A stretch of 64,000 nt of DNA from Xanthobacteraceae bacterium (GTDB lineage: Bacteria; Pseudomonadota; Alphaproteobacteria; Rhizobiales; Xanthobacteraceae). The notes under the pieces were generated by a model. That model did no database searches and was not told the origin of the DNA. It saw nothing but the letters and a program-made list of their open reading frames with translations. Below are positions 37,682 to 47,074 of this stretch, in pieces. Every line of letters begins with the position of its first letter. Position 1 is the stretch's first letter. Location: contig JAQSWY010000028.1 of NCBI GenBank assembly GCA_029266425.1, positions 1-64,000 of the forward strand, written 5' to 3'. Position numbers and translations under genes: made by a program.

Positions 37682-38553
37682 TCGTCGCCACCGCGACCGA
37701 CCGGAATTATGTCGAGATCACCGGCGTGCTGCTGGCTTCGATCGCCGCCAATGCAGGCACCGACATAGACGGCGTGCATATTTTCGGCGACGGGCTGTCG
37801 GCCTCGGACAAGGACAAGCTGCGCGCCAGCTACGGCCTGCCCAATATCGCCTTCACCGACCTGACCGACGCGGACGTCGCAGAACTGTCGGTGCTGCCGA
37901 GCCATCGCCGGCTGCCGCGGACCGCCTATGCCCGCCTTCTCATCCCCGCCAAGCTCTCCGACTATGAGGGGCGGCTACTCTATCTCGATTGCGACACGCT
38001 GGTGGTGGCCTCGCTTGCGCCGCTCCGCGACCTCGCCCTCGAAGGCCATGTGCTCGCGGCGGTGGCCGACGACCTGACCGCCGACCCCGCCCATCATCGC
38101 GCCCGCAACGCGCTGATCGGACTTCCCGAGGGCATGCGCTATTTCAACAGCGGCGTGCTGCTGATCGATCTGCCGAAATGGCGCGAGCGGGATGTGAGCG
38201 GGCGGGTGCGGGCCTTCCGCCTCTCGCGCGACAATCTGCCGACCATGGACCAGGATTCGCTGAACGGCACCTTCCGGGGCGAGTGGCTGCCACTCGAGGA
38301 GAAATGGAACCTGCACGGCTCGCCGCACAAGAAGCCGGGGCTGGATTACTGGCGCAAGGGCGGGATCATTCATTTCGTCGGCCGCTACAAGCCGGACTAC
38401 AGCGATTGCGACCACCCGGCGCACTCAATCTTTCTTGAATACCGCGCCCGCACCCCTTGGGCTTCCACCCCGCTCAAAAGCCAGCTACAGCGCTATGCCG
38501 CAAAGTATAAGCACACCGCGCGCCGGTTCGTGTCGCGGCTGACCGGTGCGTGA
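37678..38553 (+). CDS. Family 8 glycosyltransferase
   Basis: 291 residues, GT-A fold. N-terminal MIVATATDRNYVEITGVLLA, metal-binding DxD as Asp104-Cys-Asp106 in LLYLDCDTLV, then YFNSGVLLIDLPKW, DQDSLNGTFRGEWLPLEEKW and HFVGRYKPD. Enzymes of this family add galactose or glucose to LPS core and similar acceptors, retaining anomeric configuration. Overlaps the Lrp gene by four bases and is followed closely by an ELM1-like gene; the three surface genes 37.7-40.6 kb look like one operon. Confidence 0.92.
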   Translation: MIVATATDRNYVEITGVLLASIAANAGTDIDGVHIFGDGLSASDKDKLRASYGLPNIAFTDLTDADVAELSVLPSHRRLPRTAYARLLIPAKLSDYEGRLLYLDCDTLVVASLAPLRDLALEGHVLAAVADDLTADPAHHRARNALIGLPEGMRYFNSGVLLIDLPKWRERDVSGRVRAFRLSRDNLPTMDQDSLNGTFRGEWLPLEEKWNLHGSPHKKPGLDYWRKGGIIHFVGRYKPDYSDCDHPAHSIFLEYRARTPWASTPLKSQLQRYAAKYKHTARRFVSRLTGA

Positions 38554-38568
38554 GGAGCTAGCCATACC

Positions 38569-39579
38569 GTGAAGTTGCTGCTGCTTCGCGACAAGAAGCC
38601 GGGCCACTTCCGCCAGGTCGAAGGGCTAGCGCTCGTCATTGCGCGCCTGACGAGCGTGGAGGTGGCGCGCCTCGAGGTGCGGCCCCGCGTGCTGGCGCAG
38701 GGCGAATTGCGCAAGCACTTCTCCAGCTTCTTCGCCGGCAATCCGGAACGCTGGCTACGCTTGCTCTACCGGATCGATCCGTCCGGCCTCGATCGGCCCG
38801 ATGCGATCATCGGCTCGGGGCGTCCCACCATTTCCGCCGGCATCATGCTGTCGCGGCTGTTCGGTGCGCCTTTCATCTATTCCGGCCGCATCGAAGGCTA
38901 CGACACCACGGACGTCGCGCTGCAACTCGTCAATACGCCGCGTTTCGCCCATGAACCGCGCTCCGCCTTCACGCCTATTCCTGGCATGATCGATCCGGAC
39001 CAGCTGCCGCCGCGGCGGATGCTGAACAGCGCCGGCGACCTTGCCGGCGCGCGGGCGAGCCTGCTGATCGGCGGCAATGCGATGACCCACCGCTATGCCG
39101 CCACCGACTGGACGGGGCTGGTGGATTTCGTCCGCCAGAGTGCCGAAGCGCTCGGCCTACGCTGGCAGGTCAGCACCTCGCGCCGTTCACCGCAATCGCT
39201 GGGGCCCGCATTCGAGCACTTGCAGCGGACCGGTACCATCGACGCCTTCATCGATTATCGCGCTGCCGGGGCCGGCTCGGCGGATGCGCTCTATGGCGCC
39301 GACGTCGTCGTGGTGACCGAGGATTCCGCCAGCATGGTCAGCGAGGCCATTGCCGCGCAGCGGCCGGTCATCGTGCTGCGGCCGGCGCGTGCGGACAAGA
39401 GCGAGGTGATCACCGCTTTCGCCGCGCGGGGCGAACTTGCTGTACTGCCGATCGCGAGCGTGGGCGCCGCTTTATTTTCCAGTGCATTGCTCAACGTGCG
39501 CGTGTGCGCCGACGATCCCCGTGATACTTTGGGTAGGGCGGTGGCGCCGGTGCTCGGCCTCACCTCCGACAGCAATTGA
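38569..39579 (+). CDS. ELM1/GtrOC1-like protein (mitochondrial fission ELM1 family)
   Basis: 336 residues from a GTG start 15 bases after the GT8 gene. Starts MKLLLLRDKKPGHFRQVEGL, the family's signature, with IIGSGRPTISAGIMLSRLFG, LLIGGNAMTHRYAATDW and VVTEDSASMVSEAIAAQRPV. The fold is GT-B-like, so a glycosyltransferase role on cell-envelope polysaccharide is likely; the plant homologue ELM1 gives the family its misleading name. Cytoplasmic side of the envelope. Confidence 0.88.
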   Translation: MKLLLLRDKKPGHFRQVEGLALVIARLTSVEVARLEVRPRVLAQGELRKHFSSFFAGNPERWLRLLYRIDPSGLDRPDAIIGSGRPTISAGIMLSRLFGAPFIYSGRIEGYDTTDVALQLVNTPRFAHEPRSAFTPIPGMIDPDQLPPRRMLNSAGDLAGARASLLIGGNAMTHRYAATDWTGLVDFVRQSAEALGLRWQVSTSRRSPQSLGPAFEHLQRTGTIDAFIDYRAAGAGSADALYGADVVVVTEDSASMVSEAIAAQRPVIVLRPARADKSEVITAFAARGELAVLPIASVGAALFSSALLNVRVCADDPRDTLGRAVAPVLGLTSDSN

Positions 39580-39673
39580 TGCCAACGAGGATGAGGCTCA
39601 CCATACCTTCGGGAATGGCGACGCCTGGGTTAAGGGTAGGTACGCTGCCGCCTGCCGAGCCGATGGGGATTTC

Positions 39674-40636
39674 ATGCCGCCACGCATTGTCGTCGCCATA
39701 ACGACCTTGGGTCGGCCGCGCATGCTTGCCGAAGCGATCAAGGCCTGTGCCCGGATGACGAACAAGCACGGGGTCGATTTCAGTATCGTGGTCGTCGATA
39801 ACGATGCGAGCGCCTCGGCGCGCGAGGTGGTCGAGGACATTGCGCGCGGCAGTGCCGTCCCGATTGCCTATGTGGTCGAGCCGCGCCGGGGCATTTCCGA
39901 GGCGCGCAACCGCGCGCTCGATTATGCGACCGAGCAGGGCGCCGACTATATGGGGTTCTGCGACGACGACGCCGCGCCGGCGCCGGGCTGGCTCGATGCG
40001 GTGATGGCGACGGTCGAGACCAAGGGCGCCCATCTCACCGGCGGACCGGTCTATTTCGTGCTTCCGGACGAGGCGCTGACCCGCAGCCAGGCGAGTATCG
40101 CCAAAGCCATCGCCGCCGCCGCGCGTCGCCGGGCCTGGCGCAACCTCCAGATCAGCCGCAGCAATCCGCCGGTCACCATCATCACCAACAACTGGTTCGC
40201 CGATCTCAACTGGCTCAATCAGCAGCAGCTTCGATTCGACCCGCGCTACAGCGTATCGGGCGGCGGCGACACCGAATTCTTCCGCCGCGTGGTGGGGCGC
40301 GGCGGGAACGCCGTGTGGTCGCACGACGCGGTGATGGAGGAGATCGTCCCCGCCTCGCGGCTCGGCCTGCGCTACCAGTTCAAGCGGCAGATACATTCCG
40401 GCATGGTGAAGACCGCTTGGTTCCGGCGCGAGAAGGGCCCGGCACGGACCATGCTGACGACGCTGCCGAAGCTGGTCGGCAATCTGTCGCTCGGATTGGC
40501 GCTGGTCGTCGCCAGCGCGGTCGGCGGCATTTCGACCTTTTATCCGGCGACCCGGCTGGTGGGGAAGGCGATCGGGCAGGCGGCCGGTGTGCTCGGGCTC
40601 GAGCCGGAGCACTATCGCACGGTGCAGGGCTACTGA
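39674..40636 (+). CDS. Family 2 glycosyltransferase
   Basis: 320 residues. GT-A domain: RIVVAITTLGRPRMLAEAIK, then VVVDNDASASAREVVEDIA, RRGISEARNRALDYATEQGA and MGFCDDDAAPAPGWLDA (DDD metal site), GGGDTEFFRRVV. A C-terminal hydrophobic pair (about 270-300) may anchor it to the membrane. ATG 39674 preferred; the frame upstream overlaps the preceding gene and has no protein character. Last gene of the small polysaccharide operon. Confidence 0.9.
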   Translation: MPPRIVVAITTLGRPRMLAEAIKACARMTNKHGVDFSIVVVDNDASASAREVVEDIARGSAVPIAYVVEPRRGISEARNRALDYATEQGADYMGFCDDDAAPAPGWLDAVMATVETKGAHLTGGPVYFVLPDEALTRSQASIAKAIAAAARRRAWRNLQISRSNPPVTIITNNWFADLNWLNQQQLRFDPRYSVSGGGDTEFFRRVVGRGGNAVWSHDAVMEEIVPASRLGLRYQFKRQIHSGMVKTAWFRREKGPARTMLTTLPKLVGNLSLGLALVVASAVGGISTFYPATRLVGKAIGQAAGVLGLEPEHYRTVQGY

Positions 40637-41211
40637 GCTCCGGCGCGGCGGACGCGCAGTGCGTGGCTGTCGAGGCGTCCCCGCATCGATTGGAAATCCT
40701 TCCGGACATGAACCAGTGCGACGCGCGCCGGTCGCCGCTCGCCGTCCCGACGGCAGCGGGGCAGGTGAAGCAAGGTGCCGGGCGGGAAGAACGACCCTCC
40801 ATACATGATGAAGGACAGGGCCTGGAGCGCGAGGTCGGGCTTGGTGCTGGTCGGTATGAAGCCCTGGACTCCACCACGAAAGGCGATGACGACCTCCTCG
40901 GCTTCCTCGCGATCGGACATTACGACCAAAGGGGCATCCGGAAATCGGCCCTTGAACTGCCTCAACCAATCCAGCGTTTCGGGCAGGGTCACCGATGTGT
41001 AGCCGAGATTGAGCATGCCGAGCGCGCAGACGATGCCATCCTCCATCAGCTCATAGCCGAGTGCCGGGTCGACGGGCCGAAGCTCCACATTGTGGGCGTC
41101 GGACCACCCACGCATCAGGCTGACCACTTCCGCCCGCCTCAGTTCCAGCGCGTCCGCGACAACCACGCTCGGGCGCCGGTCCAGTGCCGCGGCTTCGGAT
41201 ACGGCAGCCAC
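40630..41211 (-). CDS. Truncated response-regulator-like protein, no output domain
   Basis: 193 residues from GTG 41211 (GGAGAAG upstream). A receiver-like fold spans about 12-130: PSVVVADALELRR, then VCALGMLNLG where Asn holds the place of the phospho-acceptor Asp, LVVMSDREEAEEVVIAFRGG and FFPPGTLL. The expected LuxR helix-turn-helix is missing; the frame instead ends in an unrelated basic tail that overlaps the last bases of the convergent glycosyltransferase. Closely similar to the next regulator, so a duplicate that lost its DNA-binding end. It may still form dimers or be dead. Confidence 0.7.
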   Translation of the reverse strand: MAAVSEAAALDRRPSVVVADALELRRAEVVSLMRGWSDAHNVELRPVDPALGYELMEDGIVCALGMLNLGYTSVTLPETLDWLRQFKGRFPDAPLVVMSDREEAEEVVIAFRGGVQGFIPTSTKPDLALQALSFIMYGGSFFPPGTLLHLPRCRRDGERRPARVALVHVRKDFQSMRGRLDSHALRVRRAGAQ

Positions 41212-41329
41212 TTGAGCTTCTCCGATTCCATATCGGCGCGCCGCCGGGGTCGCTCCGAGGTGGAGTCGAGGCGCTCATCCGGTTGCAATGCTAGCCACCT
41301 GGCCGCCAGCACTCTTCTGGCGCCGGAAA

Positions 41330-41357
41330 ATTATAATTTATCGGATCGGGAATAAAA
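41330..41357 (-). promoter_or_regulatory. Possible promoter of the truncated regulator
   Basis: Minus strand: TATAAT (41330-41335) with TTTTAT 16 bases upstream (41352-41357), in an AT-rich patch about 120 bases before the GTG start. The rest of the interval 41212-41509 holds nothing recognisable. Confidence 0.35.
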
Positions 41358-41509
41358 CGGCCCATAAGTACTAATAGACGATAGGTGGCAATTCTGAGGG
41401 GTAATGCATCAAAGGTTCAACCTTGGGTACCTAGCCGTCATGGTGACGCGGCGACGTCCTCCCGGCCGGTATCGTCGCCAGCCGGGCTCGAACAGTGAGC
41501 GCCCTGTCG

Positions 41510-42283
41510 TCACGCTTGGCCGACGACGGAAATCGCCGGAATAGACCGAATGAGGCCGCCGTCGACCGTTTCATCGGCCCCATTGGCCGCAAGGTCCATT
41601 TCCATCGCACAAAGTGCCGCTTGGGTGCGATTGCACGCTCCGAGCTTGCGCATGATCTGGCGCACATGGACCTTGACGGTGGATTCGCACATGCGAAGCT
41701 CGCGTGCGATCCGTTTGTTGGACTGGCCCTGCTGGAGAAGCTTCAATACCGCGTGCTGGCGCTGGGTCAGCCCGTTGACCGAAAGCGAATTCGCCAGCGG
41801 GAGAGCATCTCGCCCGTCACCGAGACCTGGCAGATCGGACACCTCCAGCAACGCGTCGGGCGGAAAGAAGACACCTCCGCCGATAATGAAGTCCAGCGCC
41901 CGGAGCATCACGTGCGGGTCCATGCGTGAGCTGATGAACCCGCGTGCGCCGGCACGCAACGTTGCGATCACATCTCCGGAGCCGTCCCTGTCCGACATGA
42001 TCACCAGCGGAGTGTCGGGCATGCGCTGGCGCAGTTCCTCCAGTTGCCCCTGCATCGCAGGATCCTCGACCGAGCTGGCCCCGACATTCATCACGACCAG
42101 GCATATGTCGGCCGCGATTTCGTCGAGCTCGTATATTGGTATGTGATCGAGGGTATCGAGAGCGAAGTGCGCCTCCGAAGCCCAAGATTCGAGGAATTTT
42201 TTCAGGCTTGCGCGCCGAAGTGCGAAGTCGTCGATCAGAAGTATGTGAAGCTCTCTTGTGCTCTCTTGTTTATTTGTGCTCAT
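41510..42283 (-). CDS. LuxR/NarL-type response regulator with an atypical receiver
   Basis: 257 residues from ATG 42283. Receiver-like domain (about 11-130) with HILLIDDFALRR, but ICLVVMNVGAS where Asn replaces the phospho-acceptor Asp, and the conserved late Lys is also missing (GFISSRM). Then a LuxR helix-turn-helix (about 180-240): NGLTQRQHAVLKLLQQGQSN, then KRIARELRMCESTVKVHVRQ and IMRKLGA. Likely works without phosphorylation, as other pseudo-receiver regulators do. Paralogue of the truncated protein at 40630. Possible control of nearby surface genes is inference. Confidence 0.88.
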   Translation of the reverse strand: MSTNKQESTRELHILLIDDFALRRASLKKFLESWASEAHFALDTLDHIPIYELDEIAADICLVVMNVGASSVEDPAMQGQLEELRQRMPDTPLVIMSDRDGSGDVIATLRAGARGFISSRMDPHVMLRALDFIIGGGVFFPPDALLEVSDLPGLGDGRDALPLANSLSVNGLTQRQHAVLKLLQQGQSNKRIARELRMCESTVKVHVRQIMRKLGACNRTQAALCAMEMDLAANGADETVDGGLIRSIPAISVVGQA

Positions 42284-42762
42284 CTGACGTCTCCTCGGAC
42301 CGCACAAAATCTCGCTATAGAACCGACGCATAGTCAAGATGTTCCCGGGATTAGAGAACGACAGATTGAATTTGCCTCCCCCCAGAGAATACCACAGGTG
42401 CATCCGGCGCCTGTCCTTGACGGACGACTCCTGAAGCCACGAGCCCATCTGATTGATAAGCCGCCACCACGTACAATGAAGGCTGGATTCGTGGCGCGCC
42501 CGCAGCGTGCCACCCTGCCGGCTCAGGTAAGTTCGATGGCGTGCATAATCGTACCTCGCTGTTCTTGTAGTCGGCACCACAGGACCAGTTGCTTTCCGGC
42601 GCTCCGGGCGTAAAGGAGGTATTTCGATATCAAGAACAATTTTAGATTATACACAGGTTTTCTTGCGGTGGAATAGCGTTTCGCCTGTTACTTGCTATCA
42701 GGGGAATTCTATTGTGATTGCCGAACTTTGCGCCCATTCCTGGGGCGATCGATGGTGCTGGA
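42284..42762. other. Intergenic region, 479 bases
   Basis: Upstream region of the LuxR-type regulator on the minus strand. No supported gene; moderately AT-rich at 42610-42720. No clear promoter pair or repeat seen. Confidence 0.5.
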
Positions 42763-43105
42763 TCACACCTCGCGGAAGCTGCGCCTCCATGCATCGCGGA
42801 ACGGTTCGATGAGATAATCGATCATGGTGCGCTCCTGCGTGGCGATCAGCACCTCCGCCGGCATGCCGCGCACGAGGACGACCACGGAGCCGAGCTGTTC
42901 CATCTCGCTGCGGTCGAGCTCCACCCGCGCCATGTAATAGGACTGGCTCGACTCCGGATCGACCAAGCGGTCGGCCGATACGCTTTGCACCACGCCATCC
43001 ATGCGGGCAGCGCCCGCTTGGAGAAAGCCGTCAGATGCACCTGGGCGGCACGGCCGGGATGCACGACATCGATATCGTTCGGCGAGACCCGCCGCGCCTC
43101 TGGTC
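42763..43105 (-). pseudogene. Remnant of an HlyD-family type I secretion adaptor
   Basis: Only the C-terminal part remains, in two frames. RRVSPNDIDVVHPGRAAQVH then LTAFSKR ends at about 43020; a frameshift leads to GVVQSVSADRLVDPESSQSY, ARVELDRSEMEQLG, and LVRGMPAEVLIATQERTMID with YLIEPFRDAWRRSFREV at the end. This is the usual end of HlyD/PrtE membrane-fusion proteins. The N-terminal anchor, coiled coil and lipoyl part are gone and no ABC transporter or TolC partner is adjacent. Non-functional. Confidence 0.82.
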
Positions 43106-43144
43106 GGCGCGTTCGGCGTCGGAGAGGCCGGCCAGTGCGCGAGG

Positions 43145-44224
43145 CTAGCCCCGCCACATCTGCTCATAGACCGCATTGATGCGGGCGGCCTCGCGCTCGA
43201 TGGAGAACTCCTCCACCACGTGCCGGCGCGCCGCCTGCGCTATGGCTTCGCGCGCCGGCTCGTCGAGGTCCATGAGTTTTGCGATCGCCGCGGTCAGGGC
43301 AGGGCCGTCATCGACCGGGACGAGATAGCCGGTCTCGCCATCCTTCACCAGGTCCGGCGCGGCGCCGGAGCGGGCCGCGGCGACCGGGGTGCCGCTCGCC
43401 ATTGCCTCCAGCGGCACGAGGCCGAAGCCCTCGAAGCGCGCCGGGATCACCGCGATCGACAGGCAGCGGAACCACTCCGCCATGCGCTCGATCGGCTGCT
43501 CGCCGAGGACCAGGATGCGGTCCTCCAGCCCGGCGCTCGCGATGCGCCGCTTCAAACCATCAAGGAAGGGCTGCTCGGTCGGCGTCGACAGGCCGATCAC
43601 TACCGCGGTCCAGCCCGGATGGCGCGGCAGCAGTTCGGCCATGGCCTCGACGAACAGGTCCTGCCCCTTCTGGTGGCGGACCCGGCCGAACACGCCGATG
43701 CCGTAGTGGCCCGGCAGGCCGGTCTCGCGCCAGGCCGCCGCGCGGTCGGGTGCCGGGCGGAAGCGCTCGGTGTCGACGCCGTGCATGATGACGGTCGAGG
43801 GACGGTCGAGATAGGAGGCGGCCTGCGGCGAGGCGGCGATGATGGCGTCCATGCGCGCGATGAGGAAGCGCAGGAACCATTTGTGCCGCTTCTGCGCGGC
43901 GGAGGTGAAGAGCAGACGCACCGGTTGGCGCAGCACGTCGCGCAGCACGATGCCGAGCATCATCTCGTTGTCGCGGCGGGCGTGCCAGATGCGCCAGGGG
44001 CGGCCGTTCGGCCGGCGCCAGGCGCCGCGCCAGAAGTCGCGCCACGAGACTTGCGGAACATTGTCGGGCAGCAGCGGGCCGAGGGCGCGGATGCCCACAT
44101 GCTTCGCCTGTGCCGGCACCAGGGCGATGACGGTGGCGACGACGCCGGAAAAGCGGCGCTTGAAACTGGGCGCAATGACCTCGACGGCCGCGAGGTCGAC
44201 GGGGCCGCCGACAGGGTCTTGCAT
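43145..44224 (-). CDS. Family 4 glycosyltransferase (LPS-core mannosyltransferase type)
   Basis: 359 residues, GT-B fold. Acceptor half includes KHVGIRALGPLLPD and FTSAAQKRHKWFLRFLIARM; donor half includes GRVRHQKGQDLFVEAMAELL, the E-x7-E element EGFGLVPLEAMASGTPVAA and the C-terminal helix. Resembles Rhizobium LpcC/LpsB core glycosyltransferases. With the surface genes on either side, an LPS or exopolysaccharide role is likely. Complete. Confidence 0.88.
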   Translation of the reverse strand: MQDPVGGPVDLAAVEVIAPSFKRRFSGVVATVIALVPAQAKHVGIRALGPLLPDNVPQVSWRDFWRGAWRRPNGRPWRIWHARRDNEMMLGIVLRDVLRQPVRLLFTSAAQKRHKWFLRFLIARMDAIIAASPQAASYLDRPSTVIMHGVDTERFRPAPDRAAAWRETGLPGHYGIGVFGRVRHQKGQDLFVEAMAELLPRHPGWTAVVIGLSTPTEQPFLDGLKRRIASAGLEDRILVLGEQPIERMAEWFRCLSIAVIPARFEGFGLVPLEAMASGTPVAAARSGAAPDLVKDGETGYLVPVDDGPALTAAIAKLMDLDEPAREAIAQAARRHVVEEFSIEREAARINAVYEQMWRG

Positions 44225-44272
44225 GAATTCATCCTAGCGGCCGGATGTGGATCGCCGCGGCCGAACCCATAC

Positions 44273-45584
44273 TCAGAACGGCATCGCAACGCCACCCGTG
44301 AGCGTGTGCTGCTGCGCGGTCTCGGCGATGTCGCCCTTGTATTTCAGCGAGGTGCGCCAGCCGGAGGTGAAGGCGGCGTCGAAGCCGGCCTGGACGACCA
44401 GCGAATCCTCGGCGATCGGCATGCCGGCGGCGGCGAAGGTCTCGCCGTCGGGGCCCTCATAGATCAGGCCCGGATCAGTGTCGCCGAAGACGTGGCGCCA
44501 GCCGAGATCGAGCATCGGATTGACCAGCACGTCGCCGACATTCATCGCCCCCATCAGGCGTAGGCCGTTCCGCGTATAGGGGCCCAGGTCTCCTCCTGCT
44601 GCCCGGCGGCAAGATAGTCGCCGCCGTTCACCTTCTCGGTGAAACCGTCAACCTGCGCCCAGGAGACACCGGCCAAGAGATAGGGCTCGATTGCGGAGGT
44701 GGCGCCGACGGCCTGCACATAGCTCACCTCGCCGAGCGCTTCGATATGATCGGCGTGATAGTCGGCGCGCGCGATCTGCGTGTCGAACTCGACCGGGTTA
44801 CGGCTCGAAAGATCGTAGCGCTCATAGGTGACGATGCCCTTGGTGCGCCAATTGCCGGAGGCGCCGGTCGCATAGAGCGAGCCGTGCCAGGCATCGGCAT
44901 CGAGGGTGCCGGAATTGTCGTCCATGTCGAAGCTGGAATCGCTCCAGCCGCCGGCAACACCGACGCGCAGGCCCTCATTGATCGGCAGGTCGAGGCCGGC
45001 GAAGACGGCGCCGGTCTCGATGCTGGCGCCAGGCCCGCCATTGACCCCGTCATAATTGGCCCAGCGGCCGGCGCCGCGCACCCAGATGAGGTTGGGGTCC
45101 GGGATCGGGCCGGCGACGACGGGCGCGTTTGTAGCAAAGTCGGCGTTGCGGCCCTGTATCATGCGATCGAGGCTGGCGAAGGGGACTCTTTCTAAGGCCC
45201 GGACTGCCCGGCATAGCCGAGTGGCGCCGCACCGCCTCCGGTCTCGCCGGCCGGCGTCATCATCCGCTGGAACACCGTGGTGAAGAAAGGCGAGCCGGGC
45301 ATGCCGACGATGCCGAGCGCCGATGCATTCAGCTCGAGCGAGCCGCAGGCACCAAGGTCCGGGTTCTCGCCGGGATAGTTCGGATAGTCGCCGCCTCCGG
45401 GCAGCGTCCTAGTGGAATGAGAATCGTTGAAGCAGCGATTGGCCTCTTGGGCATCGAGGCCCGCTGTCATCGCGCCCAAGCTGCACGTGACCACGCACAG
45501 CATCGATGCCCGACGCAGATACCACATCTGCCTTGTCCCCACACGCGCGGCGAAACTCAGAACCCCTCGCCGGGGCTGAAGCAA
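44273..45584 (-). pseudogene. Frameshifted autotransporter beta-barrel gene
   Basis: Decayed copy of the intact neighbour. Part 1 (45584-45192): N-terminal region with signal-like LRRASMLCVVTCSLGAM, then a stop. Part 2 (45162-44554): barrel strands WVRGAGRWANYDGVNGGPGA to AGVSWAQVDGFTEKVNGGD and a frame break at about 44565. Part 3 (44554-44273): NPMLDLGWRHVFGD to GWRTSLKYKGDIAETAQQHT and GGVAMPF. A one-base loss in a GCCCC run explains the second break (WAP then YTRNGLRL). A single protein is not produced unless the breaks are sequence errors. Confidence 0.82.
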
Positions 45585-45696
45585 CCACGCGAGCCGGCAG
45601 AATCAATGTGGTGTTAGGATTTCCTTAAGGAGTCCGGTATTTCGCCACCGCACGGGCGGGCGCGCTACATCAATGGCTTCGCGATAGTGGAGGGCA

Positions 45697-46944
45697 TCAG
45701 AACGGGATGGCGAGGCCTGCCGAGAAGGTATGGAGTTGCGCGTCCCCGGCGATCTCGCCGATATATTTCAGCGAGGTGCGCCAGCCGGTTGAAGGCAGCA
45801 GGGCGTCGAGACCGACGCCGATGAGGAGGCTGTCCTCGGCAATGGGAATGCCCGAGACCGCGAAACTCGCCTGCGGCATCGTGTAGACGAGATCCGGCGT
45901 CACATCGCCATAGACGTGGCGCCAGCCGAGGTCGAGACTCGGCGAAACCACGGCGCCGGCGAGGTCGAACTGGGTCGTAAGCCGCGCGCCGAGAATGCTG
46001 TACGGCCAGGTATCGCTGTGCCCCTGGACGCCCCACAGCCCTTCCTTGCTGGCGCCCTCCGGCACGGTCTCCTGAAAGCCATCCGTATCGAGCCAGGAAA
46101 TGCCGACAGAGACATAGGGCTCGAGCGCGAAGGCGCCGAACGCCGCGACGTAGCTGATCTCCGCCAGCGCCTCGACATTGTTGGCGGAATAGTCGGCCTT
46201 GGCCTCGGTGGTCTCCCGGCCGCGCAGGATCTCGCGGCGGCTTTCGAGGTCGTAATAGGCGTAGGTGGCGATGGCGCGCATGCGCCACGGGCCGTTGGCA
46301 TGAGTCACATAGCCGGAGATATGGTAGCCGTCCGCATTCAGCTTCGAATCGGTGTCGGTGTCGAGGAGGGAGCGGCTATAGCCGGCAGCGACGCCGAAAC
46401 GGGTCTGCGCATCATAGGGCAGGTCGAGGCCGATGAAGCCGGCGCCGCCATGCATGTCCACCGCGGGCGCGTCGCCCTGCTGCTGGCTCGAGCCGATGCG
46501 GGCGACGCCGCGCATCCAGAACAAGGACGGCTCCATGGGCGGCGGGAGGTCGGCGTTGCGGCCTTCCTGCACGTTGCCCACCGGCACTCCGCCATTCGCA
46601 TCGCCGAACAATTGATCGAGCGCGCGGGCGGCGTTGGTGCGGGCGCGTGCCTCGGCGGCCTGTTCGGTGGCTTCCTGGACATAGGCGCTGGCGGCCGGAA
46701 TCTGCCTTTGCTGCTCCTCGCGCTCGCTGCCGCTCAGCTTGTCATAGACCAGCGACATCAGCGGGGAGACCGGCGAGCCGAAGCTCGCAATGGCACCGAT
46801 GGCCGGGCCGACGGGGCCGATCGGGCCGATGCAGCTATTCGCCTCGGGCGGGCAGGGGGCCGCTTGCGCTGGCGCCGGCACGGCACCGAGCAGTGCCAGC
46901 GCGGCACCCCCCGTGCCCAGCCAAAGCGTCCTGTTGCCCCGCAC
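45697..46944 (-). CDS. Autotransporter beta-barrel domain outer membrane protein
   Basis: 415 residues: signal peptide (MRGNRTLWLGTGGAALALLG, cleaved about AQAAPC), an N-terminal helical stretch with GPIGPVGPAIGAIASFGSPV and QAAEARARTNAARALDQLFG, then about twelve barrel strands (FWMRGVARIGSS, GAGFIGLDLPYD, GVAAGYSRSLLDTDTDS, and on to WRTSLKYIGEIAGDAQLHTF) ending in AIPF with a terminal Phe that BamA recognises. Passenger part very short, so more likely a small surface barrel than a classic adhesin. Tandem paralogue of the broken copy. Confidence 0.88.
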   Translation of the reverse strand: MRGNRTLWLGTGGAALALLGAVPAPAQAAPCPPEANSCIGPIGPVGPAIGAIASFGSPVSPLMSLVYDKLSGSEREEQQRQIPAASAYVQEATEQAAEARARTNAARALDQLFGDANGGVPVGNVQEGRNADLPPPMEPSLFWMRGVARIGSSQQQGDAPAVDMHGGAGFIGLDLPYDAQTRFGVAAGYSRSLLDTDTDSKLNADGYHISGYVTHANGPWRMRAIATYAYYDLESRREILRGRETTEAKADYSANNVEALAEISYVAAFGAFALEPYVSVGISWLDTDGFQETVPEGASKEGLWGVQGHSDTWPYSILGARLTTQFDLAGAVVSPSLDLGWRHVYGDVTPDLVYTMPQASFAVSGIPIAEDSLLIGVGLDALLPSTGWRTSLKYIGEIAGDAQLHTFSAGLAIPF

Positions 46945-47074
46945 GAATCCGCTCCCCCAGTCCGCGTCAATCCCGCTTCAGCCTGCCGATTTGTCGATTT
47001 TCGGGCAATGACTGAAACTGCGCCGAATTCGAACGATCGTGTTCCGCGGGTTACAGAGCGGGCCGCGGCATCCC

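Noticed and set aside
38569..39579. Mitochondrial-type fission function
   Set aside because: The family name comes from plants; context and fold suggest a glycosyltransferase-like envelope enzyme.
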